This document shows positions 16,765 through 26,857 of a DNA stretch of 64,000 bases, piece by piece; within the stretch, counting starts at the first letter, position 1; each line of letters opens with the position of its first letter. Made by a program: the position numbers and the translations under genes. The notes under the pieces are model-generated. The model made no database searches. It was given only the letters and a program-made list of their open reading frames with translations, and was not told the DNA's origin. The stretch comes from Paenibacillus dakarensis (lineage in GTDB: Bacteria; Bacillota; Bacilli; Paenibacillales; Paenibacillaceae). Where the stretch lies: assembly GCF_001373415.1 (NCBI RefSeq), contig NZ_CDSE01000040.1, positions 1 through 64,000 of the forward strand. Direction: 5' to 3'.

Positions 16765-18321
16765 CTATTTGTTTGCATTTACGAATTCAGCGGATTTAAT
16801 ACCTGCTTGACGACCGAAGATAATGATGTCTGCAACAGAGTTGCCGCCAATCCGGTTTTGTCCGTGAAGGCCGCCTGTAACTTCACCCGCTGCAAAAAGG
16901 CCAGTAATTGGCTCGCCGTTTTTATCTAGAACTTCAGTGTTTGTGTTGATTTTTACGCCGCCCATCGTGTAGTGAATCCCTGGCGCGATTTTGATGGCAT
17001 AGTATGGTGCTGTGGACAGATCGTTATCAATACCTGTAGTTCTACCAAACTCGGCATCGTCTTTGTTTTTCACATGATCGTTCCATGTATCCAGTGTAGC
17101 TTTTAGATTATCTGCTGGAACATCCAATTTCTCAGCTAAAGCTTCGATGGTATCTGCTGAAATGACAAAGCCCATTTTCTCATATTGTTCAACCGCTTTT
17201 ACACGGCTCTTAACACCAGAATCAAAGATGAGTGTAGCTGATTTTTCAGGAAGTGCATTGATTGCAGCTGTCACTTTATCGCGTGTATCCAGCTCGTTCG
17301 TAAATCGTTTGCCTTCTTTGGAAATGAGGATCGCTCCTTCTCCGCGAACGGCTTCCCCGATCAGATAGGATTTTTCCTGTTGTACCGTTGGGTGAACCTG
17401 AATTTGATCCATATCAACCGTCGTACCGCCAAGCGCTTCAATCATCTTGATACCGTCACCCGTGCTGCCTTCTTGGTTGGTTGTTACAGAGCCTTCCAGA
17501 TCAGGTCTGACATCAGTGATCATATCCATATTTGAGCCGTATCCGCCGGTTGTTACGACAACGGCATCAGCGGTAATGTTTTTCTCGTCTGTCTCGTTGA
17601 AGACAACTTTAACTCCGTTTACTTTTCCGTCCTTTTGCGTAATTTCTGTTACTTTAGCATTGACGAAAAGAGGAATCTCTTGTTCTTGTACATTTTTGAG
17701 AAGTCCATTTACAAGGTATTGTCCAACCGCGGATCCATCCTCAGGACGATGAGTGCGCTTCTCGCTCATTCCTCCGGTGATCGTAAGATTGTTCAATCGA
17801 ATGCCGATGGAATCAAGCCACTCAATCGCATCAGCGGAATTGTCAACGAAGAAACGCAGCATTTCCTTATCGTTAGTGTTTTTACCGCCTGCTAAAGTCT
17901 CTTCATAGAATGAATCATTGCTGTCATTTATGCCTTGTTCTTTTTGGAATTTCGTTTCAGAAGCATTCATCCCTGATGAAGATTTTAATGTATTACCGCC
18001 CGCGACCGGCATTTTCTCGAAAATAACCGGATTCATGCCATTAGCCTTGGCTTCAAGAGCAGCTGTCATTCCAGCGCCGCCGGCGCCGACAATAATGACA
18101 TCATATTGATCCTTCAATTGATCGATCGGAGTGTAGCTTGCTTTGGATGCACCCGTTGTCGAATCCGTTTCCTCTTGCTTGTTGGCCGTGTTCTCCGCTA
18201 CATTGCTGGTACCGGTGCCGTTACTGCTGTTGTCCTCACTGCTGTTCCCAGTGCCGCATCCTGCGATGATAAGCATTACTGAGAGAAAGAGGACTAGGAC
18301 TGATGATAATTTCTTTCTCAT
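16765..18321 (-). CDS. Fumarate reductase-family flavoprotein, lipoprotein
   Basis: I chose the ATG at 18321 (M-R-K-K-L-S-S-V), five bases after GGGGGT. A lipobox I-I-A-G-C follows the signal peptide, so the mature protein is lipid-anchored outside the membrane. After a Ser/Thr/Asn-rich linker the FAD domain starts with V-I-I-V-G-A-G-G-A-G. Residues matching the active site of Shewanella fumarate reductase are kept: T-H-R-P, the T-R-D of N-E-L-D-T-R-D, H-Y-T-M-G-G and N-R-I-G-G-N-S. Neither a haem domain nor an FMN-attachment domain is present, so electrons must come from a partner. The substrate could be fumarate or a related enoate such as urocanate. It stands alone with its own terminator; a relative with an FMN domain lies at 35.7-37.7 kb. 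Confidence 0.85.
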   Translation of the reverse strand: MRKKLSSVLVLFLSVMLIIAGCGTGNSSEDNSSNGTGTSNVAENTANKQEETDSTTGASKASYTPIDQLKDQYDVIIVGAGGAGMTAALEAKANGMNPVIFEKMPVAGGNTLKSSSGMNASETKFQKEQGINDSNDSFYEETLAGGKNTNDKEMLRFFVDNSADAIEWLDSIGIRLNNLTITGGMSEKRTHRPEDGSAVGQYLVNGLLKNVQEQEIPLFVNAKVTEITQKDGKVNGVKVVFNETDEKNITADAVVVTTGGYGSNMDMITDVRPDLEGSVTTNQEGSTGDGIKMIEALGGTTVDMDQIQVHPTVQQEKSYLIGEAVRGEGAILISKEGKRFTNELDTRDKVTAAINALPEKSATLIFDSGVKSRVKAVEQYEKMGFVISADTIEALAEKLDVPADNLKATLDTWNDHVKNKDDAEFGRTTGIDNDLSTAPYYAIKIAPGIHYTMGGVKINTNTEVLDKNGEPITGLFAAGEVTGGLHGQNRIGGNSVADIIIFGRQAGIKSAEFVNANK

Positions 18322-18500
18322 GGTAACCCCCACAATATCTTTTTAGTGTCTTGAACGAACGAAAAAACCGAAAAAAAAAGGAAGTAACATGGTTTCGGTA
18401 CTCGCTCATCCTTTTGGACATCAGAAAGTATAGCATTAATCATTTCATTTGTGAATACTTTCACAATATCTTAAAATATCACCTAAGGCTCCCTTATAAC

Positions 18501-19205
18501 TTACAGTAGTTGTACCAAGATTTCCTTTCCAAAGTTCATTCGATTATTCATGTCTCTTCTAAGACTGAAACGAATCCGAATACTTCTGCCCTTGCACAAG
18601 AAATAAAAAGCCAAACTGGAGCCCACTCCAGTCCGGCGGTAAAATTCCATCAATTCCTTGGCTTTACCGACATTGCCTTTATGGATGACCATCAGGATAT
18701 TGAAATCCACCTGATGGTTACGCAGATGCTCAATGCCAGCCATTACGCGATTATAACTGCCAATACCGACGGAATTCACCCTGCGGGAATCATGGATCTC
18801 CTTCGGACCATCCAAACTGACGCCGATTAGAAAATTATATGTTTTAAAAAATGAAGCCCAGCGGTCGTCGATCAGTGTTCCGTTTGTCTGCAAGGAGTTG
18901 CTGATGATCGTATTCGGAGGAGCATACAAGGCTTGAAAATGAATGACCTCTTCAAAAAACTCTTATCCGGCCAGCAAAGGTTCTCCGCCTTGCCAGGCAA
19001 AGATTGCGCTGCCCTGGCTGTGCTGCATGTAATCTTTGATGAATTTATCCAATACGGCGGACTCGATCCGATTGATCTTAGGTCCCGGCTTTCCCCCGCA
19101 GGTACTGTAATAGCAATAGTCGCAAGCCAGATTGCAGTCTTCCGATACGGTCTTCCACATAACTCCGATTCCGGAATTACGGTTTGTCATACAGCTGCTC
19201 GACAA
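18501..19205 (-). pseudogene. Anaerobic sulfatase-maturase (anSME) pseudogene
   Basis: The upstream part holds the radical SAM motif C-N-L-A-C-D-Y-C and then W-Q-G-G-E-P-L-L-A-G followed by TAA. The same frame continues at once with E-F-F-E-E-V-I-H-F, then N-S-L-Q-T-N-G-T-L and G-V-S-L-D-G-P, all anSME signatures. Family members have Leu or a similar residue at the stop position, so a single TTA-to-TAA change explains it. Further on, near 18630, the match to the family is lost in this frame, and the C-terminal iron-sulfur Cys domain is missing, so the 3' end is also damaged. The intact enzyme would turn a Cys or Ser of sulfatases into formylglycine without oxygen. Confidence 0.8.
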
Positions 19206-19345
19206 AATAATCCCTCGTCTCCATTTATTTCAAGCGATATCACCCTGTTCAGATTACGTTAAAATCATAAAACAATTCATCACATAAAAAAAACTGCCGC
19301 GGTTCATTCCGCGGCAGTTTTGCTTTTTGAATCCATTCTGCTTCC

Positions 19346-20272
19346 TTACCCCTTCACGGATCCGATCATCATCCCTTTGACGAAGAACCGCTGCAGGAAA
19401 GGGTACAGCGCCAGAACAGGGACGCTCGCGACCATGATCAGCGCATATTTGATCAGCTCCGCATAGCGCTGGGCCTCCACGATGGACTCCGGGTCGACGA
19501 TGGCATCGGCACCGTTTGCGGACATCTGGCTGGAGATGAGGATGCTCCGGAGAATGAGCTGGAGCGGGTACAAATCTGAGCTCTGCAGATAGATCAGCGC
19601 ACTGAAGAAGGAGTTCCACTGTGAAACCGCCGTAAATAAAGCCATGACGGCAATGATCGGAGCCGACAGCGGCACCGCCATTTTAAAGAAAAAGCGGAAC
19701 ATGGAGCAGCCGTCCACCTTGGCAGATTCCAGCATCTCCTCCGGCAGCGAGCTCTGAAAAAACGTCCGCACCACGATGACGTTATAAGCCGAAGCGGCGG
19801 TCGGCACAAACAGCGCCCAGATCGTATCGATCATGCCCAGATTTTTGACGATCATGTATGTAGGAATCATTCCCCCACTGAAGAACATGGTGAAGACGAG
19901 GAGCATCATGATGAAATTCCGGCCTACGAGTTCCTTGCGGGATAAGGCATAGCCGCCGGGAATCATAATCGCAAGGCTTAACGCCACATTTAGTATCGTA
20001 TAGAGAATGGTATTGGCGTATCCTCTCCAGACATCGTTATTTTGCAGGATGATGCGGTATCCCTCCAGCGTAAACCCCTTGGGGAAAAAGGTGACACTCC
20101 CCGAATTGACCGCTGTCGGTTCGCTGAAGGAAGAGATAACGATGAAATACAAGGGATATAACACGATCAACAGTATGACGGACAACAGCGTATAGTTGCA
20201 TAAATCAAAGACTTTATCCGCCCGGGAACGAGCGATTCTCGATGTGTGGTCCATGGTATCCGTTTTAGCCAC
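19346..20272 (-). CDS. Carbohydrate ABC transporter permease, LplC/YtcP type
   Basis: This 308-residue membrane protein starts at a GTG six bases after GGAGGG. Six hydrophobic segments are visible, with the EAA-loop L-E-S-A-K-V-D-G-C that contacts the ATPase. The C-terminal F-L-Q-R-F-F-V-K-G-M-M-I-G is typical of the LplC branch. It forms the import channel with the permease encoded 11 bases upstream. No ATPase gene is present; in Firmicutes such systems commonly share an MsmX-type ATPase encoded elsewhere. Confidence 0.9.
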   Translation of the reverse strand: MAKTDTMDHTSRIARSRADKVFDLCNYTLLSVILLIVLYPLYFIVISSFSEPTAVNSGSVTFFPKGFTLEGYRIILQNNDVWRGYANTILYTILNVALSLAIMIPGGYALSRKELVGRNFIMMLLVFTMFFSGGMIPTYMIVKNLGMIDTIWALFVPTAASAYNVIVVRTFFQSSLPEEMLESAKVDGCSMFRFFFKMAVPLSAPIIAVMALFTAVSQWNSFFSALIYLQSSDLYPLQLILRSILISSQMSANGADAIVDPESIVEAQRYAELIKYALIMVASVPVLALYPFLQRFFVKGMMIGSVKG

Positions 20273-20283
20273 AGGCGTCCCTC

Positions 20284-21249
20284 CTAGAACAAGGTTTGCT
20301 GCTTCATTTTTTTAGCCAGCTGGTTGGTTGCGAGCAGCAAAATCAGGTTGATGATGTTATCGAATAGTCCAATGGCTGCGGAATAGCTGTATTGCGCTCC
20401 AACGAGACCCGTTTTGTAAACGTACGTCTGAATGACCTCGGAGGAATCGATATTCAGGGAGTTCTGCATGAGCAGCACCTTCGAGAAGCCCAGGGAGGCG
20501 AAATGCCCCATTCTCAAGATGAGAAGAATCATAATCACGGGCATGATCGTTGGCACGTCAATGTGCCGGACCCTTTGCAGTTTATTCGCTCCGTCCATAA
20601 TTGCGGCCTCATGAAGCTGCGGATCGACAGCCGTCAAGGCCGCCAGATAGATGATCGCGCTCCAGCCTGTGGTCTGCCATATCTCGGAGATGACATAGAT
20701 CGGCTTGAACCAGTCCGCTTCTCCGAAAAAATTGATCCGATCGCCGCCGAAGAACGCGATCATATTGTTGATCATCCCGGTCCGGGGGTTCAGGAAAATG
20801 AACATCATACCAACGAGCACAACGGTTGAGATAAAATGCGGGGCATAGGTAATGGTCTGCGCCCATTTCTTGAACCGTAGCCGGGTGACCTGATTCAGCA
20901 TCAGAGCAAAGATGATGGCAATCGGAAATGCAAAGACCAGTTCATACAGATTAATAAGCAGGGTATTCTTCAGTGTGTTCCAGAATTGATAAGACTGAAA
21001 GAAACGTTCAAAATGCTCAAAGCCTACCCACGGACTGCCCCATATGCCGTCAACGGCCCGGAAATCCTTAAATGCAATCTGGAGCCCGTACATCGGGGCA
21101 TATTGAAATATAATGAAATACAGTATGAGCGGCAGCAGCAAAACATAGAGCTGCCAGCTGCGAAGCATCCGCCTCCACAGCGTCGCCGTCTTCGGTTTGG
21201 CTTCCCGTTTGATCTGTGCGAGCGGCGCTCTTTCGATTTTGGTGTTCAT
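20284..21249 (-). CDS. Carbohydrate ABC transporter permease, LplB type
   Basis: This is a 321-residue inner-membrane permease with a basic N-terminus, six hydrophobic segments and the EAA-loop H-E-A-A-I-M-D-G-A. The order (solute-binding lipoprotein, LplB, LplC, all on the minus strand) is the usual one. Oligosaccharide or uronide oligomer import is the usual role of the family; the substrate here cannot be read from sequence. Confidence 0.9.
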   Translation of the reverse strand: MNTKIERAPLAQIKREAKPKTATLWRRMLRSWQLYVLLLPLILYFIIFQYAPMYGLQIAFKDFRAVDGIWGSPWVGFEHFERFFQSYQFWNTLKNTLLINLYELVFAFPIAIIFALMLNQVTRLRFKKWAQTITYAPHFISTVVLVGMMFIFLNPRTGMINNMIAFFGGDRINFFGEADWFKPIYVISEIWQTTGWSAIIYLAALTAVDPQLHEAAIMDGANKLQRVRHIDVPTIMPVIMILLILRMGHFASLGFSKVLLMQNSLNIDSSEVIQTYVYKTGLVGAQYSYSAAIGLFDNIINLILLLATNQLAKKMKQQTLF

Positions 21250-21324
21250 GTTTATCGACCGTCCTTTATGTGGCGCAAGTCAGAGAACGACTTGCTTGAC
21301 TGAATGCTTGGGAGCCGGCGGTTA

Positions 21325-22944
21325 TTATTTGGCCAAATTCGCTTTGTTCGTGTCGTAGCCGTCCTGATACACCTGAATGTAATCCTTCAGACCCATCTTG
21401 TTCAGCGTGTTCAGGTAGTTATCCCATTCTTCGTCGATGCCGCCTTTAGCGATCCACTGGGCTTCCATTTTGCTTGTGTAGGTTTTAATATCCGTCTGAT
21501 AGCGCTCGATGCTCTTATACTGGGCGTCGGTGAACATGATGTTCGGAAACACCCATGGCTTCATATAGGGAATCAGCGCCTCGTACCACTCGTCGAAGTC
21601 GGGGTCCAGCTCGCCGGGTTCTGCTTTCGGAAGACGCTGCTTTTCCCGCATTTCCTGGGAGAAGCCGTAGACAAAGTTATTATAAGGCGTCTCTTTGACC
21701 TTCCATTCACCGGCGGTATAATTGTCCGGGTTCGGGATAATGTCATAGGTTCCGTCATCCAGCTTCTTCAAGCGGTTCGGACCTTCACGGAGCTGCATCG
21801 ACATTTCGGGATCATACGCCCGGTCCACCCACCGCATGGTCGCCTCAGGATATTTATTGACCTTTGTGATGACGAACATGCCCGGCGTCATCTGCAAATT
21901 GTTGCGAGGAGTGATCTGATGTCCATCCGGTCCCTTAAGCGGGATCATCGGTGAACCGTAGTCCCACCGGTATTCTGCGTTCGTAATCTGGTCCGCACTC
22001 CATGCGAAGAAGGCGCCGACCGACGCTTTTTGGCCGGAGGAAATTTTGGCGAACATCTGGGTTGAATTCTGCGTCATCGTATCGGGGTCGATCAAGCCAC
22101 TCTTGTACAGCGAATGCATGTACTTGACCGCGTTCTTGTATTCTTCTGTCGACCGGACGAATACAACCTTGTCATCCTGCACGATGAACGTTTCATCCAG
22201 CGTGTTGAAGGAACCGAACAGGTTGCCGAGCCCGTACTGCCCGTCGCCGAAAACACCGGTCATCGGGATTTCGTTATTCGGATTGCCGTCTCCGTCCATA
22301 TCCTGCTCCTTGAAGGCCTCCAGTGCCTTCTTGAGCTCATCGGTCGTTTTTGGCATATCCATGCCGATTTTCTTCAGCCATTCCTTGTTGATCCACAGCG
22401 TGTTTCCGTCGGCATGCTTATACTCCGACATGTTGGCCATTGGAAGAGAGTAAATATGTCCATCAGGGGCCGTAATCGCCTGTCTGACTTCCGGATACTT
22501 GTTCAGGAAGTTCGTAAGGTTCGGAGCATATTTCTCAATCAGATCCTCCAGCGGAATAAACATTCCGTCCGCACCTCCCGTGACGACCTGCGAACTGCTG
22601 AGCTCCAGCAGGACATCGGGAAGGTCCCCGCTCGCGATAATCAGATTGCGCTTGGTTGTCCAGTCTGTCCCGGGCGAAAGGCTCCACTGAATCTCGACGT
22701 TGGTTCCTTCATTGATAGCCTTGATGGTCTCCAGCTCGTTCCAGTTGGTTCCTGTCCGTTCATCGTAAGTGCCGGCGATGGCCAGCTTGATTGGCTTCTC
22801 CACAATCGGCAGACCCGTCTCATTAAATCCCGCCAAACTTGACTCTCTTTTCGAATCGCCTCCGCCACAGCCTGCCAGCAGCAGGGCAGCGCTCATTAAA
22901 GCGGCAGCCGCAGTTGTACTTGTACGTTTCATACGATTTCTCAC
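21325..22944 (-). CDS. Solute-binding lipoprotein of an Lpl-type ABC transporter
   Basis: This 539-residue protein starts at a GTG eight bases after GGAGG. The signal peptide ends in a lipobox L-L-A-G-C-G-G-G. The mature part is the long form of family 1 solute-binding proteins, with D-M-D-G-D-G-N-P-N-N-E-I-P, a segment common to Paenibacillus LplA-like proteins. It is the first gene of a three-gene minus-strand operon and lies back to back with the FAD-oxidoreductase gene. A weak cre-like sequence lies upstream near 22985 (see rejected items). Confidence 0.9.
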   Translation of the reverse strand: MRNRMKRTSTTAAAALMSAALLLAGCGGGDSKRESSLAGFNETGLPIVEKPIKLAIAGTYDERTGTNWNELETIKAINEGTNVEIQWSLSPGTDWTTKRNLIIASGDLPDVLLELSSSQVVTGGADGMFIPLEDLIEKYAPNLTNFLNKYPEVRQAITAPDGHIYSLPMANMSEYKHADGNTLWINKEWLKKIGMDMPKTTDELKKALEAFKEQDMDGDGNPNNEIPMTGVFGDGQYGLGNLFGSFNTLDETFIVQDDKVVFVRSTEEYKNAVKYMHSLYKSGLIDPDTMTQNSTQMFAKISSGQKASVGAFFAWSADQITNAEYRWDYGSPMIPLKGPDGHQITPRNNLQMTPGMFVITKVNKYPEATMRWVDRAYDPEMSMQLREGPNRLKKLDDGTYDIIPNPDNYTAGEWKVKETPYNNFVYGFSQEMREKQRLPKAEPGELDPDFDEWYEALIPYMKPWVFPNIMFTDAQYKSIERYQTDIKTYTSKMEAQWIAKGGIDEEWDNYLNTLNKMGLKDYIQVYQDGYDTNKANLAK

Positions 22945-23224
22945 AATCCGATCCTCCTTAGGGAATGGTTTAGGACTAACTCGGAAAAGCGCTTACATAC
23001 ATGTTAGCAACGTCCCCCATTTTGCGTCCATGCACGTTCTTTTCCCTGTACATGTACTTTGTTTCAGTAAAATCTTTGCCCGTTGACAATTTTCCCTCAG
23101 CTGAAACAAAGTGCATCCCGGATGAAGGAATACTGCATGTTCAGAGCCTGTTCCCCTTCGTATAATGGGAACCAACCTCATCCCTAGCAGGGTTGAAAGA
23201 CATCGTTCAGAAAGAAGGGAAGAA

Positions 23225-24631
23225 ATGGAGAGACATTCGAAGAGAGAGATCATCAAGACACAGGTGCTGGTGCTTGGCGGCGGCGCGGGAGGTGTCGGAG
23301 CAGCCATTGCGGCTGCACGGGAAGGAGCCGAGACGATCATCGTGGACCGGCAAGGCTTTTTGGGCGGGAATATGACTATCGGTCTGCCTTTGCTGGCCTT
23401 TCTGGATGCCCAGGGACGGCAGGTTACCCGGGGGCTGCCGCAGGAAATTGTCGATCGCCTAATTGAGCTGGACGGATCCTTCGGACACCGGGAGTGCCCT
23501 CTGCACAATTCGACAACGGTCATTGACCCGAGCTTAATGAAGATCGTGATTTTCGAGAAGATCAAGAAGTACGGCGTCCAGCCGCTGCTCCACTGCGAGA
23601 TTATCGGGACCCACGTGGAAGACGGGGAGTTGAAATCCGTTCTGTTAAAAGGAAAGGGACGGGAGATCGAAGTTTTCGCCGATGTATTCATCGATGCAAC
23701 AGGAGACGGAGACGTTGCCTATATGGCGGGTGCTGATTATGAAAAAGGGCAGTATGCCAATGGAGAGACCCAGCCGCCTACCCTGATGTTTACCGTTGGC
23801 GGTTTTGATCTTGAGAGATTCATGGATTTCCTGGGAGAGCACCCGGAGGAGCTGAAGCACGGCTCGTCCATGAAGATCCGTCCCGGTTACACGGCGGAAT
23901 TCTTGCGGGCCAGTGAGAACCATGTGTTTGTCGGTCTTAAGAACACGGTTTCCAAGCTGAGAGAAGAGGGGAAGTGCCCGATCAGCCGCGACACGATCAT
24001 TTATATCAATCTGCCTAGAGAGGGCCATATTGCTTTAAACTGCATTCGCATTCTGAACTTCGACGGGACCAAGGTCGAGGAGCTGAGCCGGGGAGAAGTC
24101 GAGTCCCATCTTCAGGTTTTGCCGCTGATGAATATGCTTAAGGAACATGTTCCGGGCTTTGAAAATATCTTCTTATCTTCTATTGCGCCATTCCTGGGCA
24201 TCCGTGAAACACGCCGCATCCTGGGCAAGCAGATGATCCGCGAGGAGGCTGCGGTGGGCGGAGTCATTCCGGACGATACCATTGCACTTGGTTCCTACAT
24301 TATCGACATTCACAGCGGGTCGGGCGACTCCACGGTGATCCGTTCCCTGGCAGGGCCTTACGGCATCACATACGGGGCAACGATTTCCAAGGACGTCAAG
24401 CGGTTGATGCTCAGCGGACGCTGTATCAGCGTCGATCCTGTCGTATTCGGTTCTTCTCGTGTTATGCCTACATGTATGGCGGTCGGAGAGGGTGTGGGCA
24501 TCGGCGCGGCATTGGCCGTTCAGCAGCAGCTCGCTCCGGAAGATGTCGACGTTCAGATCATCCGGCAAAAGCTGTGGAAATACGGTGCCATTCTCTCCTT
24601 GGAAGACGTAGCTGCGGCGAGTGCAACGTAG
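23225..24631 (+). CDS. FAD-dependent oxidoreductase (FAD_oxidored family)
   Basis: I chose the ATG at 23225 because AAGGGA lies five bases before it; an ATG at 23165 has no such site. The resulting 468 residues begin with the dinucleotide-binding motif V-L-G-G-G-A-G-G-V-G-A-A and contain D-A-T-G-D-G-D-V, both hallmarks of this family, which is common beside sugar or polyol uptake genes. A C-terminal G-R-C-I-S-V-D closes the FAD site. The redox substrate is unknown. It is divergent from the Lpl-type transporter and leads a run with the metallo-hydrolase and phosphatase genes, so it may process what that transporter brings in. Confidence 0.85.
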   Translation: MERHSKREIIKTQVLVLGGGAGGVGAAIAAAREGAETIIVDRQGFLGGNMTIGLPLLAFLDAQGRQVTRGLPQEIVDRLIELDGSFGHRECPLHNSTTVIDPSLMKIVIFEKIKKYGVQPLLHCEIIGTHVEDGELKSVLLKGKGREIEVFADVFIDATGDGDVAYMAGADYEKGQYANGETQPPTLMFTVGGFDLERFMDFLGEHPEELKHGSSMKIRPGYTAEFLRASENHVFVGLKNTVSKLREEGKCPISRDTIIYINLPREGHIALNCIRILNFDGTKVEELSRGEVESHLQVLPLMNMLKEHVPGFENIFLSSIAPFLGIRETRRILGKQMIREEAAVGGVIPDDTIALGSYIIDIHSGSGDSTVIRSLAGPYGITYGATISKDVKRLMLSGRCISVDPVVFGSSRVMPTCMAVGEGVGIGAALAVQQQLAPEDVDVQIIRQKLWKYGAILSLEDVAAASAT

Positions 24632-24713
24632 GCTGATGTGCATGTTAGTTAAGGAAGCCGGGGGGAGCTGATGTCATTTTCCTCGGCTCACATCCATACA
24701 GGAGGCGATTATA

Positions 24714-26126
24714 TTGCTGGAAGGACAACTCACTTTTTTTGGAGGCACGGGTAAATCCGGAGGCGTTCAAGTGCTCTTCGGAAAAGGAAATCAGGCGTTA
24801 TTATTCGATTTCGGTGTGGAGCACAGCAGCCTGCTTTTTCCGACTCAGGTTACGCTTTACGAGCCGGTGAACGCAACGCCGGGGCGCGAGCTGCGGCAAT
24901 TTTTGCTCGGAGGCATGACCGCCCCGCTGATGGAACTGTACGATCCGGACCGAATCACAGAGCTCGATGCCGCGGCGGTTCGGCGGGCTTGGGGCGGCCG
25001 CGATTTCCCTCACTATGATCAAATCCATCTTTACATAGGACATATGCATACGGATCATATGGCGCTGCTTCCGTTTGCGCATCCGGATCTGCCGGTATAC
25101 ATGAGCCGCGATTCGCACGCCCTGTTCAAGGGCATGGTTGCAGGAGGGCATAGCCTGGATACGAAGGCTCAGATTACTGCGCTGGATGATCTCAGTATTA
25201 TTGATTTCGGTGAGTTTACAGTACAAATCATTGAGATGGATCATAATGCAACGGGAGCCTCAGGCATCATTATCGATGACGGCACCCACACGATCGCTTA
25301 TACCGGGGATTGGCGACGTCAGGGCAAGCGGCCGGAGCGGATTGACCGCTTTATCGAGCTGTGCCGGGACAAGCAGATCGATGTATTGATAACAGAAGGC
25401 ACGCGCCTGACTGCAGATCCATCGTCCGTGCCTCATCAAATGACGGAGGAAACACTGCTTGCGAGCTTCTCCGATATCGTGTGCGAAGCGGAAGGGCTGG
25501 TGTATCTGCAGATGTCACCGAGAGATCTGGAACGAATGGCCGATATGATCTCGATTGCGGCAGGAAAAGGCAGAAGCATTGTCATGGAGGCCTCCCTTGC
25601 GGCTATATGGTATACAGCAGTTAGCGAAGGGGTTACCCGTCTGGAAGGCCACCCTGCTCTGGATATTCCAATACAGGTTATAGATGCCTCGGTACCGGCG
25701 CATTTGAACTTGCCCTATGAGATGATTTCTTTAGAGGAAGTGGCCGGGAATAAGGAGAAATATTTATACTTTTACAAATTTCCCGATCTGGCACATATGA
25801 TTGAACTGGAAGCGCTCGGAGACCTTCAGGGCAAATCGGTATTCATTCAATCGGATTACAGTGTCAAGATCGAACATCCTCACCTGGCCAAGTTTCTGAA
25901 GGCGTACGGCATCACCGGACATGCCTTGTCCAACGGAGGACACGCTCATCCGGAGGCGCTGTCCGATCTCATCGGACGGATTGCGCCGAAAGCGGTAATT
26001 ACACTCCACAGCCGGTTTCCGGAGTCGCAAAACACAAGAGGTGTGAAAGCCTACGATCCGGTAAAAGGGGAGACGGTCACGGTATCATCGATTCTGGAAA
26101 CAGCCGCAAGCGGCGTTAACAGCTGA
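24714..26126 (+). CDS. MBL-fold metallo-hydrolase, RNase J-like fold
   Basis: The start is a TTG eight bases after GGAGG. The 470-residue protein has the metallo-beta-lactamase signature H-M-H-T-D-H near residues 108-113, a later Y-T-G-D-W that supplies the metal-bridging Asp, and T-L-H-S near the end. The long insertion between metal motifs is like the beta-CASP of RNase J-type proteins, though true RNase J is larger. Nuclease or lactone/ester hydrolase activity cannot be told apart here. It follows the FAD-oxidoreductase by 82 bases. Confidence 0.75.
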   Translation: MLEGQLTFFGGTGKSGGVQVLFGKGNQALLFDFGVEHSSLLFPTQVTLYEPVNATPGRELRQFLLGGMTAPLMELYDPDRITELDAAAVRRAWGGRDFPHYDQIHLYIGHMHTDHMALLPFAHPDLPVYMSRDSHALFKGMVAGGHSLDTKAQITALDDLSIIDFGEFTVQIIEMDHNATGASGIIIDDGTHTIAYTGDWRRQGKRPERIDRFIELCRDKQIDVLITEGTRLTADPSSVPHQMTEETLLASFSDIVCEAEGLVYLQMSPRDLERMADMISIAAGKGRSIVMEASLAAIWYTAVSEGVTRLEGHPALDIPIQVIDASVPAHLNLPYEMISLEEVAGNKEKYLYFYKFPDLAHMIELEALGDLQGKSVFIQSDYSVKIEHPHLAKFLKAYGITGHALSNGGHAHPEALSDLIGRIAPKAVITLHSRFPESQNTRGVKAYDPVKGETVTVSSILETAASGVNS

Positions 26127-26182
26127 TAGGGATGACCACCGGTTACCAGGATAGATCACAGAAGAAGGAGGAATATGAGAAA

Positions 26183-26764
26183 ATGACGACAAGCATTACA
26201 TTCGTCAGGCATGGCATCACGGATCATAATATCGAGAACAGAGCTCAGGGACATACGCAAAATCCGCTGAATGAAACCGGAAGGGCTCAGGCGGCGCGGG
26301 TCGCCAGGCGGCTTGCCCAAGAGAGCTGGGATGTGTTCATTTCCAGCGATCTTCGGCGTGCTCGGGAGACGGCGGAAATTATCGCCTCCGAGATCGGAAA
26401 GCCTGTCGACTTCTATGATGAACGTCTGCGGGAGATGGATCGCGGATTGATCGCCGATACCATCGAAGAGGAACGGGTTCAGCGATGGGGAGAGCGCTGG
26501 CATGAGCTGGATATGAAGCAGGAGACGGATGAGATGATGCGTGCTCGCGGCCGCAGCTTTGTGGAGGATATCTGGAAGCGGTTTGAGGGCAAGAAAATCC
26601 TTGTGGTCACTCACGGCTATTTTCTGGGCCAGACGCTTAAGGAACTGATGTGCGATGAGTCCACTGGCGTCAAACTGCGAAATACGTCCTTGACGACAAT
26701 CTCACTTGACGGACCGGCCTGGAAGTACTCGCTTTACGACTGCATTAAGCATTTGGACGAATAA
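26183..26764 (+). CDS. Histidine phosphatase family protein
   Basis: I chose the ATG at 26183 over 26132 because GGAGG precedes it and the family's T-F-V-R-H-G motif then lies at residues 5-10. The second catalytic His is in V-V-T-H-G-Y near residue 147. At 193 residues it is a normal phosphoglycerate-mutase-like phosphatase; the substrate is not predictable. A terminator follows directly, so it is the last gene of the FAD-oxidoreductase run. Confidence 0.88.
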   Translation: MTTSITFVRHGITDHNIENRAQGHTQNPLNETGRAQAARVARRLAQESWDVFISSDLRRARETAEIIASEIGKPVDFYDERLREMDRGLIADTIEEERVQRWGERWHELDMKQETDEMMRARGRSFVEDIWKRFEGKKILVVTHGYFLGQTLKELMCDESTGVKLRNTSLTTISLDGPAWKYSLYDCIKHLDE

Positions 26765-26774
26765 GCAGGATCAT

Positions 26775-26830
26775 AAACAATGAGGGTATGCCTTCAATCG
26801 GTTGCGGAGGGCTGCACCTCATTGTTTTTA
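26775..26830 (+). terminator. Terminator after the histidine phosphatase gene
   Basis: AACAATGAGG pairs with CCTCATTGTT around about 30 bases, followed by TTTA. Confidence 0.75.
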
Positions 26831-26857
26831 CGTGTGTCAGTTGGGTTATCACACTTG

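Noticed and set aside
18933..19262. Plus-strand frame opposite the anSME relic
   Set aside because: The minus strand gives clear radical SAM signatures in one frame; the plus frame is only its shadow.
22981..22998. Cre-like sequence GAAAAGCGCTTACA before the solute-binding gene
   Set aside because: Two of the fixed bases at the left end do not fit the consensus, so it is weaker than the site at 32838; not listed as a feature.
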